DNA of 42,363 nt from contig JAIOYR010000028.1 of NCBI GenBank assembly GCA_021740995.1, forward strand, positions 1 through 42,363, read 5' to 3'. Origin of the DNA: Taibaiella sp. Its GTDB lineage: Bacteria; Bacteroidota; Bacteroidia; Chitinophagales; Chitinophagaceae. Positions 8,600-16,145 of the stretch are shown one piece after another (within the stretch, counting starts at the first letter, position 1; every line of letters begins with the position of its first letter). The translations under genes and the position numbers were made by a program. The notes under the pieces are model-generated. The model worked only from the letters and a program-made list of their open reading frames with translations, was not told the DNA's origin and ran no database searches.

Positions 8600-9313
8600 A
8601 TGAAAAAGCAGATTTTAGTAGCAATATCAGCAGCAGCAGTATTTACATTTCAGTCTTGCCGCAAGACAGCAGGTGAAGGCCCTTCAATAACAAAAACCTA
8701 CAGCCTGAGTGGCTTTACAGGCTTAGATGCCGGCATAGATGGCGATGTTTATTACACCCAGGACAGCGTGTATAAAGTAGAAATAACCGGCCAGGCGAAC
8801 ATACTCGACAAAATAGAAACACCAATAGTAAATGGTGAGTTGAGGTTACAGTTTAAGAAGTTCGGACACATAGGCAGGCATGATCGACTGATAGCCCGCA
8901 TATCGGCACCATCTATTACCAGTCTGGGTGTAAACGGATCGGGCAACGTATATGCAAACAATGGAGTAAGCTCTGAAAATATGAGCCTGCGGGTGAATGG
9001 CTCCGGGAATCTGTACGTGGCATCGTATATGGGCAATGACCTGACGGGTAACATAAGCGGCTCTGGCAGGATAACCGTAAATGGCGGCAAAGTATATACA
9101 GAAAATCTGCGCATAATTGGAAATGGTGATATAGACCTGATGAACCTGGAGGCAGAAAATGTATACACCAATACCAGTGGCTCAGGCAACACATCGGTAT
9201 ATGCTACAAAAACGCTGAACATAAAAATAAGCGGAAGTGGCAATGTATACTACAGAGGCAATCCATCTGTAAACACCAGCATTTCCGGGTCTGGTAAAGT
9301 TTCTCACCAATAA
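8600..9313 (+). CDS. Head-GIN (DUF2807) lipoprotein
   Basis: A 237-residue predicted lipoprotein. The signal peptide ends in FQSC, with Cys20 as the lipidation site; this is a relaxed lipobox usual for Bacteroidota. The rest matches the head-GIN/DUF2807 domain: an opening FTGLDAGIDGDVYYTQDS, then repeated short strands ending in (V)NGSGN or ISGSGR, which predict a right-handed beta-helix. Six SGSG/NGSG turns are visible. The start at ATG 8600 is chosen over an in-frame ATG at 8522 because it begins the signal peptide directly. Related proteins are extracytoplasmic and of unclear function; some are near anti-sigma or adhesion genes. Position between the surface-repeat gene and a TonB receptor fits an outer-membrane role. 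Confidence 0.85.
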   Translation: MKKQILVAISAAAVFTFQSCRKTAGEGPSITKTYSLSGFTGLDAGIDGDVYYTQDSVYKVEITGQANILDKIETPIVNGELRLQFKKFGHIGRHDRLIARISAPSITSLGVNGSGNVYANNGVSSENMSLRVNGSGNLYVASYMGNDLTGNISGSGRITVNGGKVYTENLRIIGNGDIDLMNLEAENVYTNTSGSGNTSVYATKTLNIKISGSGNVYYRGNPSVNTSISGSGKVSHQ

Positions 9314-9319
9314 ACGGGG

Positions 9320-9416
9320 AAATTCCATCCCGGTAGTTATCGGGACAAATCCCAAGTTCTAAATTTTAAATTTTAAATATCAAAATTCAAATCCCAAATT
9401 TTAAATTTTCAATTCT
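9320..9416 (+). repeat. Heptanucleotide repeat array interrupted by a palindrome, upstream of the TonB receptor
   Basis: From 9347 to 9416 the sequence falls into ten consecutive 7-base units of consensus AAATTYY (AAATTTT four times, plus variants such as AAATCCC and AAAATTC). One further unit (AAATTCC, 9320-9326) lies before a 20-base dyad at 9327-9346 (TCCCG...CGGGA). The array ends six bases before the TonB receptor ATG, so it must be in the leader or overlap the promoter. Confidence 0.75.
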
Positions 9417-9422
9417 CGAAAA

Positions 9423-11804
9423 ATGCACACACTCAAACAAACCTTTCTACTTTTCTTGACTATGCTGGTAGTAAATATTGCCGGTAGTGCACAGACAACA
9501 CAAAATGTAAACGGAAAAGTATTTGACGAGGCATCAAAGGCACCATTGACGGGAGCGGTGGTGGTGCTGCTGAACGCGGCAAGTGCTACCGGAACGGCAT
9601 CTGATATAGATGGCAACTTCATACTGTCTGGTGTACCTATTGGTCGTCATTCTTTCAAGGTCTCTTACACAGGTTATGAAGACAGGATAGTAAATGATGT
9701 GGTGGTAACAGCGGGTAAAGAAGTGAACCTGAACATAGGTATGCAGGAAGCGCTGCACAAGCTGGAAGAAGTAACGGTAAGCTACAGCAAAGCAAAAGAC
9801 AAAACCCGTACCAACAATGATATGGCGCAGGTAAGTGCCAGATCTTTTAACGTTGATGAAACGAAACGCTATGCCGGAGCGTTGGGAGACCCATCGAGGA
9901 TGGCGGCCAACTTTGCCGGAGTAGTTTCAGGTAATGATTCCCGAAATGATATAGTGGTACGTGGCAACTCGCCGTCAGGAATGCTTTGGCAACTGGAAGG
10001 GCTCAACATACCCAACCCTAACCACTATGGGGCACTCACCAGCACGGGTGGACCTGTAAGTATGCTCAACAACAACAATATAGACAAGTCTGACTTTATG
10101 ACCAGTGCATTCCCCGCGCAGTATGGCAATGCAGTAGCAGGCGTTTTTGATATGAAACTGCGGGACGGTAATAAAAACAAAAGTGAATTTATGGGGCAGA
10201 TAGGCTTTAACGGGTTTGAGCTTGGGGCAGAGGGGCCGCTGGGCAAAAATAAACGCACATCATACCTGGTCAATTACCGCTACTCTACTCTCGGGGTATT
10301 TCAGAAAATGGGTATCAATTTCGGTACGGGTGGTGCAGTTCCATACTATCAGGATTTGAACTTCAAAGTAACCTCACAACTCAGCAAAAGGTCTAGAATC
10401 AGCCTGTTCGGTATAAGTGGTAAAAGTAGTATCGACTTTCTGGGCAAGGATGTAGACTCTACCAAAACAGAGCTGTATGGTGGTGACCCTTATTCTGACG
10501 AGCGTAATAAATTCGGAACGACTGTTACTGGTTTGACTTATGATTATCAGATATCTGATAAGACATCTGCCAAACTGACCATAGGCTACAGCGGCACCAT
10601 GCAGCAATATGATGTAGACTCACTAAGTACAGTAAACTATACACCTATACCAGACGCAAAAGGAAAGCTAACCACAGGGAAGATATCGGGCGTATGGACA
10701 TTAATGCACAAGATAAATGCACGCAACAATATACAGACCGGTCTGATTTATGACCATACAACATTTGGGCTATTGAATAAGGATATGTTTCCGGATGGTA
10801 CAGAGACGGTGTATATAAACAGTAGCGGCAATTATGGACTGGCGCAGGCAAATGCACAGTGGAAGCATAGATTCAACGATAAGTTATCGTCGGTAGCAGG
10901 CGTGCATGGGCAGTACATAACACTAAATAATACTATAGCGGCAGAACCAAGAGCCAGCCTGCGGTTTGCTCTGAGCCGTAAGCAGGCACTAAGCGTGGGA
11001 TACGGATTGCACCATCAGGCGCAGAATGTATATACCTACTTTGTACAGACCAACACACCTGCAGGGATAGTTCTTACAAATAAAGAACTGGGATTTACCC
11101 GTAGTCATCATTCCGTACTTACCTATGATTGGAATGTGACCAGCCACCTGCGTGTAAAGGCGGAAGCATATTACCAGCTGATAGACAACGTGCCTGTAGA
11201 GCAAAGGTTTACGTCGTTTTCAGTTCTTAACACAGGGTCTGATTTTGGACCTTCGGATGTGGATAGTCTGGTGAATAAGGGAAAGGGTCATAACTATGGT
11301 TCAGAACTTACGGTGGAGCGCTTCTTTGACAAAGGTTATTATTATCTTGTTACCGGCTCTTTATTCAATTCGCGATACCTGGGCAGCGATGGTATAGAAA
11401 GAAACACCGCTTTCAATACCGGACATGTGCTGAATGTGCTGGCAGGCAAGGAGTTTAAGATAGGCAGAAAGGGTAGTGTGCTGGCGCTGAATCTTAAAAT
11501 GTCAAATGTAGGTGGGAGGTATTTTACGCCCTTAGATTTTGAGCGGTCGCAGATAGAAGGCAGAGGTATATACAAGGATAATGAAGCCTTCTCACAGAAA
11601 CAAAAGGACTATTTCCGTACCGACTTCAGGATAGCCTACCGTAAAGAGTACAGGAAAAGTACACTGGAGGTAGCTATGGATTTTCAGAACCTGACCAATC
11701 ACCAGAACATCTTTGCCCAATACTATGATGCTACCAACAACAAAGTGGTAACTGTGTACCAGCAGAGTTTCTTCCCGGTGCCAACATTGCGGTATACGTT
11801 TTAG
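9423..11804 (+). CDS. TonB-dependent outer-membrane receptor with CarboxypepD-reg domain
   Basis: A 793-residue outer-membrane transporter. A signal peptide (about 1-23, ending GSAQ) is followed by a carboxypeptidase-regulatory-like domain (residues 28-110, VNGKVFDEASKAPLTGAVV and GNFILSGVPIGRHSFKVSYTGYED). Next come a plug domain (about 115-235, with DIVVRGNSPSGMLWQLEGLN and FPAQYGNAVAGVFDMKLRDG) and a 22-strand-type barrel. It ends in ...TLRYTF; the terminal Phe fits the BAM recognition signal. No susD-like gene follows, so this is not a classical polysaccharide-utilisation pair, and the substrate cannot be told from sequence. The two upstream surface genes may be co-transcribed with it. 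A heptamer repeat array lies just before the start. Confidence 0.92.
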   Translation: MHTLKQTFLLFLTMLVVNIAGSAQTTQNVNGKVFDEASKAPLTGAVVVLLNAASATGTASDIDGNFILSGVPIGRHSFKVSYTGYEDRIVNDVVVTAGKEVNLNIGMQEALHKLEEVTVSYSKAKDKTRTNNDMAQVSARSFNVDETKRYAGALGDPSRMAANFAGVVSGNDSRNDIVVRGNSPSGMLWQLEGLNIPNPNHYGALTSTGGPVSMLNNNNIDKSDFMTSAFPAQYGNAVAGVFDMKLRDGNKNKSEFMGQIGFNGFELGAEGPLGKNKRTSYLVNYRYSTLGVFQKMGINFGTGGAVPYYQDLNFKVTSQLSKRSRISLFGISGKSSIDFLGKDVDSTKTELYGGDPYSDERNKFGTTVTGLTYDYQISDKTSAKLTIGYSGTMQQYDVDSLSTVNYTPIPDAKGKLTTGKISGVWTLMHKINARNNIQTGLIYDHTTFGLLNKDMFPDGTETVYINSSGNYGLAQANAQWKHRFNDKLSSVAGVHGQYITLNNTIAAEPRASLRFALSRKQALSVGYGLHHQAQNVYTYFVQTNTPAGIVLTNKELGFTRSHHSVLTYDWNVTSHLRVKAEAYYQLIDNVPVEQRFTSFSVLNTGSDFGPSDVDSLVNKGKGHNYGSELTVERFFDKGYYYLVTGSLFNSRYLGSDGIERNTAFNTGHVLNVLAGKEFKIGRKGSVLALNLKMSNVGGRYFTPLDFERSQIEGRGIYKDNEAFSQKQKDYFRTDFRIAYRKEYRKSTLEVAMDFQNLTNHQNIFAQYYDATNNKVVTVYQQSFFPVPTLRYTF

Positions 11805-11848
11805 GATAAGTAGGAGAATTCAAATCCCTATCAGATTGCAAAAATTGA

Positions 11849-11890
11849 ATGGAATTGCCCTTTTACAAAGGAGTAGTTCCATTTTATTTT
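11849..11890 (+). terminator. Probable terminator of the TonB receptor gene
   Basis: A two-part hairpin: outer stem ATGGAA/TTCCAT (11849-11854 with 11877-11882) and inner stem CCTTT/AAAGG, separated by an internal loop, then a T-rich run. Imperfect, but correctly placed after the receptor stop. Confidence 0.5.
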
Positions 11891-12010
11891 CAGGCAGTAT
11901 TCTACGATAACAAATTCCCCTCCAGTGGGGCTATCGGTTTGAGCATGGAGAATAGTGATAAGGCAGGATGCCCCTTTTTGAGGTAAGCAAAGTAATGTTT
12001 GATTTGAGTA

Positions 12011-13024
12011 TCACAACAGATGCTTCGCCTCCAGAACAACGTCCTCATGTCCGTTCTTTACAGAGTAAGAAAACCCTTTTTGGAGCGCGTAGGCACCATA
12101 TTCGCCATGTTTGTTGAGCGCCAAAAAACCCACCTGAATGTCATTTGGGTTGCCGGGGTTATTGGCGGCAATTCGTTCTATAGCTCTTTTGCAGGCGGCT
12201 TCAGGGGTTAATCCCATCCGCATCAGCTCTACTATCAGGTGTGCTCCTACTATACGTATCACCTCTTCGCCCACGCCTGTTCCTGTTGCTGCGCCTACTT
12301 CATTATCTACATAGAGTCCGGCACCAATTATAGGTGAGTCACCTACGCGTCCATGCATTTTGTAGGCCATGCCGCTGGTGGTGCAGGCGCCACTTATATT
12401 GCCCTTCATGTCTATAGCTATCATGCCTATGGTGTCGTGGTTGTCAGCACCGCCCGGCATTCTATTTTCTATATTTTTTTGAGGGGCATATTTTTCTCTC
12501 TTCAGCCACTCTCTCCAATCACGCTCACTTTGTGAGGTCAGTAGTTTTTCTCTTTTAAACCCATTAGCCAGTGCAAACTGCAATGCGCCATCGCCTACCA
12601 GCATTACATGAGGGGTACGTTCCATTACCATGCGGGCTACAGATATAGGGTGCTTAATATGCTCTATACAGGCTACAGATCCACATTTGCCTTGCTCATC
12701 CATGATACAGGCATCTAGTGTTACCCTGCCATCTCTATCGGGTCTGCCACCATATCCTACAGATTGATTGAAGGGGTTTGCTTCGGGTATCTTAACACCG
12801 GCTTCTACTGCATCTATTGCTTTCCCATATTGTTCCAATACGGACCATGCACCCGCGTTGGCGGCTTGTCCGAAATCCCATGTTGAGATTACAACCGGCT
12901 TTCCTTTGGTAGTGTTGTATTTTTTTTCATCGGGTATTTTTTGTTGCGCAGACAGTTTGCTGCCCGACAGGAGGGCTGCTGACGATAACAAGGATATTTT
13001 TACAAACTCTCTCCGGTCAGACAT
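12011..13024 (-). CDS. Glycosylasparaginase (N4-(beta-N-acetylglucosaminyl)-L-asparaginase family)
   Basis: Ntn-hydrolase that cleaves the GlcNAc-asparagine link of N-glycopeptides or related beta-aspartyl bonds. The precursor of 337 residues autoprocesses before Thr198, in DNHDTIGMIAID, giving alpha and beta chains. Other family marks are SVGYGGRPDRDGRVTLDACIM (split here by the family's catalytic fold) and RVGDSPIIGAGLYVDN. The N-terminus (SDRREFVKISLLSSAALLSG) has a twin-arginine followed by a hydrophobic stretch, suggesting Tat export of a folded enzyme to the periplasm. Close flavobacterial relatives act on host glycopeptides; whether this one does is inference. It stands alone between the TonB receptor (convergent) and an RmlD-like gene, 50 bases from the latter. 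Confidence 0.9.
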   Translation of the reverse strand: MSDRREFVKISLLSSAALLSGSKLSAQQKIPDEKKYNTTKGKPVVISTWDFGQAANAGAWSVLEQYGKAIDAVEAGVKIPEANPFNQSVGYGGRPDRDGRVTLDACIMDEQGKCGSVACIEHIKHPISVARMVMERTPHVMLVGDGALQFALANGFKREKLLTSQSERDWREWLKREKYAPQKNIENRMPGGADNHDTIGMIAIDMKGNISGACTTSGMAYKMHGRVGDSPIIGAGLYVDNEVGAATGTGVGEEVIRIVGAHLIVELMRMGLTPEAACKRAIERIAANNPGNPNDIQVGFLALNKHGEYGAYALQKGFSYSVKNGHEDVVLEAKHLL

Positions 13025-13074
13025 GGGCTTATTATTTTGAAAACGTTACAAAGTAAAAAACTAATTGCTAGGTT

Positions 13075-13947
13075 TCACAAATTCTTTCCTCGCAGATAGC
13101 TATCTATGTTTCCAAATAGGAATTCGGGATATTCATTGCTGAATTTCATTTTCACAAAACCTCCCAGCAATGGGCGAGGAGCAGGTTGTTTCATGTCTTC
13201 AGTGCTTATGGGTATCAGGTCATATTCCGCATCTGGGAAGTAGCTGAGTACCCTTAGTGCCAGCTCTACCCGGTTCAGGTAGTCTGTGCTGCCTATGTGG
13301 TAAATGCCTTGCTTTTCGTCCTGCAGCAGCACATACATTGCTCTGGCTATATCCCAGGCATTGGCGGGAGATGCATATTGGTCGTAGGGCAACTTCAGCG
13401 TCAGTTTTTGTTTGTTCACACATTGTTCTATTATACGGGCTACAAAGTTCTTGCCTCTTACTTCATCGCCATATACATTGGTTACCCGCAGCACCAGTGC
13501 ATCACTTATTTCTTTTATTACCAGTTGCTCTGCTTGCAGTTTGTGTTCGGCATATATGCTGATGGGATGCACAGGTGCGTCTTCGCGGTAGGGGCCATTC
13601 ACTCCGTCAAACACATAATCGGTAGAGATATAGACCATTCTGCATTTGATAGCCTTGGCCAGTGCTATCAGGTTGATGGTACTTTGTACTGTCTTTTCGT
13701 AGCTTTCTTCGGGGTGGGTTTCGCAGTAGTCGACATGGGTTAATGCGCCACAGTGTACAATCACATCAGGGGCAAAGGCAGCTACATCGAAGTTTTCGGG
13801 GTGAGCCGGGTTCAGTGTGTCATAGAATACGGTATTGTCTGTTTTGTAAGAAAAGTAGGAGCCTACAACTTCGCACCCCATTTCAGTAAAGTGTTTCAGG
13901 CAGTTGCCGCCTACCAGACCGGAGGCGCCGGAGATGAATATTTTCAT
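13075..13947 (-). CDS. RmlD-like NAD(P)-dependent sugar reductase (SDR family)
   Basis: A 290-residue extended short-chain dehydrogenase resembling dTDP-4-dehydrorhamnose reductase. The N-terminal Rossmann motif is GASGLVG (7-13). The catalytic Tyr132 and Lys136 are in YAEHK, and the adjacent STDYVFDG and DAPVHPIS segments are typical of RmlD. No other dTDP-rhamnose genes (rmlA, B, C) are nearby, so the exact substrate is open; a general sugar-nucleotide epimerase/reductase role is the safe call. Upstream, 109 bases separate it from a convergently unrelated FAD enzyme on the same strand. A role in O-antigen or exopolysaccharide precursor supply is inferred from family only. Confidence 0.8.
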   Translation of the reverse strand: MKIFISGASGLVGGNCLKHFTEMGCEVVGSYFSYKTDNTVFYDTLNPAHPENFDVAAFAPDVIVHCGALTHVDYCETHPEESYEKTVQSTINLIALAKAIKCRMVYISTDYVFDGVNGPYREDAPVHPISIYAEHKLQAEQLVIKEISDALVLRVTNVYGDEVRGKNFVARIIEQCVNKQKLTLKLPYDQYASPANAWDIARAMYVLLQDEKQGIYHIGSTDYLNRVELALRVLSYFPDAEYDLIPISTEDMKQPAPRPLLGGFVKMKFSNEYPEFLFGNIDSYLRGKNL

Positions 13948-14056
13948 GTTGATGTATGTGTATTTTGGAAGGTAAATGTATTAAAAGAGCATCAGATTCA
14001 TAAATATCATTTATGTGTTATGAATTCTGTGTTTAAACTTTGGCTTATTATAATAT

Positions 14057-15610
14057 TCATTCATTAGTAACACACATCTCCGCACAGCGTTCCCCATCAA
14101 TCGCTGCCGATACTATGCCACCCGCATATCCTGCACCCTCTGCGCATGGGTATAGTCCCTTTATCTGCACATGCTGCAGCGTTTCCTTGTCGCGGGGAAT
14201 GCGCACGGGCGAGCTGGTGCGTGACTCTGTTGCAACCAGTACGGCTTCATTGGTATAGTATCCTTTCATTTTTTTGCCAAAGGTTACTACTGCTTTTTTT
14301 AGAGCAGCACTTACTTCCTTTGGCAATATATCGCTAAGTCCGGTACTATTGAGCCCGGGCAGATAAGAGCAGACGGGTAGGGTAGCAGACACTCGGCCCT
14401 CGGCGAAGTCTGTCATGCGCTGTGCGGGTGCTACCAGCAGTCCGCCGCCTGCTTTGAAGCAGTTTTGCTCTACCATCCGCTGATAGTGCATGGCAGCAAG
14501 TGTGCCGCTGAAGTTGTATGCTGCAAAATCCCGTTCATCTACCGCAACTACTGTACCTGAGTTGGCATAGGGGTTATTACGTTTCGAGGGTGACCATCCG
14601 TTTACTACTATTTCACCCGGTGCTGTAGCCGCTGGCGCTATAATGCCGCCTGGACACATGCAGAAGGAGAACACACCTCTGCCATTCTCCTGCGATACCA
14701 ACGAATAACTGGCCGGTGGCAGGTATGGGTCGCGGACAGAGCAGTGGTACTGAGTGCTGTCTATCAGCGCCTGTGGATGTTCTATGCGAACGCCTAGTGC
14801 AAAAGGTTTGCTTTCGATAAGTATTCCCTTGTGGTGCAGCAACTCGAAAACATCACGAGCTGAATGTCCGGTTGCGAGTATTACAGACCGGCAGGGTATA
14901 GTCTCGCCAGTGCTTGTCTTTATACCTGCTATAGAGTCACCATTGAGTAATAGGTCTGTAAGCCGGGTGTTAAATCGCACTTCGCCACCGCAGGCTATAA
15001 TCTGTTCCCGCATAGCGGTGATAATCTGTGGCAGTTTGTTGGTGCCTATGTGGGGGTGCGCGTCATAGAGGATATTGGCCTCGGCCCCAAAATGGTGAAA
15101 CAGTTGCAGTATGCGCAGCACATTGCCTCGCTTGGTAGAGCGGGTATACAGTTTGCCGTCGCTATAGGTGCCTGCACCACCTTCGCCGAAACAGTAGTTG
15201 GATTCGGGGTTTACAATTCCTTGTTTGTTTATGTCTGCAAGGTCTCTGCGGCGACTACGTACATCCTTGCCTCGTTCTATTATTATAGGTTTTATGCCCA
15301 TGCTTATGAGACGCATGGCAGCAAACAGCCCGGCAGGGCCGGCTCCTATTATTAGCACATGTGGCGCATCGGTTACATTCCTGAGCTCGGGGTCAAATGC
15401 AGGTGTGACTGGTTCTGTCTCATCTATAAAAACCTGTAATTGTAGCACGTATTTAACGAGTTTTCCGCGTGCATCTAAAGAGCGTTTCTGTACAGTATAC
15501 CCTGTAATATTTTTGGTACTTATGCCACATTCCTTAGCTATAGCACTCTTCACAGCGCGCTCGTCAAACGCATCGGATGGGGGCAACTGAATGGAGACCG
15601 TTTTTATCAT
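14057..15610 (-). CDS. FAD-dependent oxidoreductase of the COG2509 family
   Basis: A 517-residue flavoprotein of uncharacterised function. Residues 1-75 are a small alpha/beta domain typical of the family. The FAD-binding Rossmann fold follows, with VLIIGAGPAGLFAAMRL (GAGPAG at 89-94) and IIERGKDVRSRRRD. The family signature YCFGEGGAGTYSDGKLYTR lies about residue 140. Middle motifs include ILATGHSARDVFELL and FALGVRIEHPQ. The C-terminal FAD-contact segment is LYPCAEGAGYAGGIVSAAIDG. The organisation matches other COG2509 proteins end to end. The substrate is unknown. Its start lies 27 bases downstream of the stop of a small membrane protein on the same strand, so the two may be co-transcribed. 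Confidence 0.88.
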   Translation of the reverse strand: MIKTVSIQLPPSDAFDERAVKSAIAKECGISTKNITGYTVQKRSLDARGKLVKYVLQLQVFIDETEPVTPAFDPELRNVTDAPHVLIIGAGPAGLFAAMRLISMGIKPIIIERGKDVRSRRRDLADINKQGIVNPESNYCFGEGGAGTYSDGKLYTRSTKRGNVLRILQLFHHFGAEANILYDAHPHIGTNKLPQIITAMREQIIACGGEVRFNTRLTDLLLNGDSIAGIKTSTGETIPCRSVILATGHSARDVFELLHHKGILIESKPFALGVRIEHPQALIDSTQYHCSVRDPYLPPASYSLVSQENGRGVFSFCMCPGGIIAPAATAPGEIVVNGWSPSKRNNPYANSGTVVAVDERDFAAYNFSGTLAAMHYQRMVEQNCFKAGGGLLVAPAQRMTDFAEGRVSATLPVCSYLPGLNSTGLSDILPKEVSAALKKAVVTFGKKMKGYYTNEAVLVATESRTSSPVRIPRDKETLQHVQIKGLYPCAEGAGYAGGIVSAAIDGERCAEMCVTNE

Positions 15611-15637
15611 GTTTAGCTTCGCTAATGGAATTGATGG

Positions 15638-15997
15638 TTAATCTTTGTCGAAGCTCAGTTTCAGATAGCTGAATACCAGAAAAATAGAGAGTACTATACT
15701 GAAGAGGGATATAAAAGACATGGTATATATAAAGCCGTCGAAACCAGCTTTGTATCCCCAGGACAGAAAGTATAAAGCACTAAATATAGAAGCAGGTAAA
15801 ATAATGATACCAAACGCCAGGTTAGCCACCCGATGTTTGTAGTATGCCTGAGTGCAGAAAACAGCTAATGATATAAATGCAATATAATTGACAATACCGC
15901 CCATGAAATAATTGGCTAGGAACCAAAATAGCGCAAGTAGTATATAAAATGCATAAACTACTATCAGTAATTTTTTATACAAGGATTTGCTAATCAT
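15638..15997 (-). CDS. Small four-helix membrane protein, function unknown
   Basis: A 119-residue hydrophobic protein that I do not recognise. Four predicted membrane helices are spaced evenly: around LLIVVYAFYILLALFWFLA, YIAFISLAVFCTQAYY, LAFGIIILPASIFSALYFL, and FISLFSIVLSIFLVFSYL. The loops are short and the C-terminus is acidic-basic (KLSFDKD). The ATG at 15997 (MISKSLYKKL) is preferred; an in-frame ATG 30 codons upstream would add a stretch with no helix and no family look. It is divergent from the adenylate cyclase gene (149 bases between starts) and upstream of the COG2509 gene. Confidence 0.6.
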   Translation of the reverse strand: MISKSLYKKLLIVVYAFYILLALFWFLANYFMGGIVNYIAFISLAVFCTQAYYKHRVANLAFGIIILPASIFSALYFLSWGYKAGFDGFIYTMSFISLFSIVLSIFLVFSYLKLSFDKD

Positions 15998-16145
15998 AAC
16001 AGGTTGTGGGTCAAAGATACTGTAAACAACTAAAGAAGTAAAAACAGGTTGACAGCCAATGATTTGTGTCTTCTTTAATTCAATCACAATATATTATTAT
16101 ACAAAAAAGTTATTGCGAGATAATTAATCCTTGTATTTTGGCACT

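Noticed and set aside
8752-9243. A 163-codon minus-strand frame inside the DUF2807 gene
   Set aside because: Arises from the Gly/Ser-rich repeat codons read in reverse; no start context or family likeness.
9347-9416. CRISPR or transposon end
   Set aside because: Units are 7 bases, contiguous and degenerate; no spacer, no flanking duplication, no transposase.
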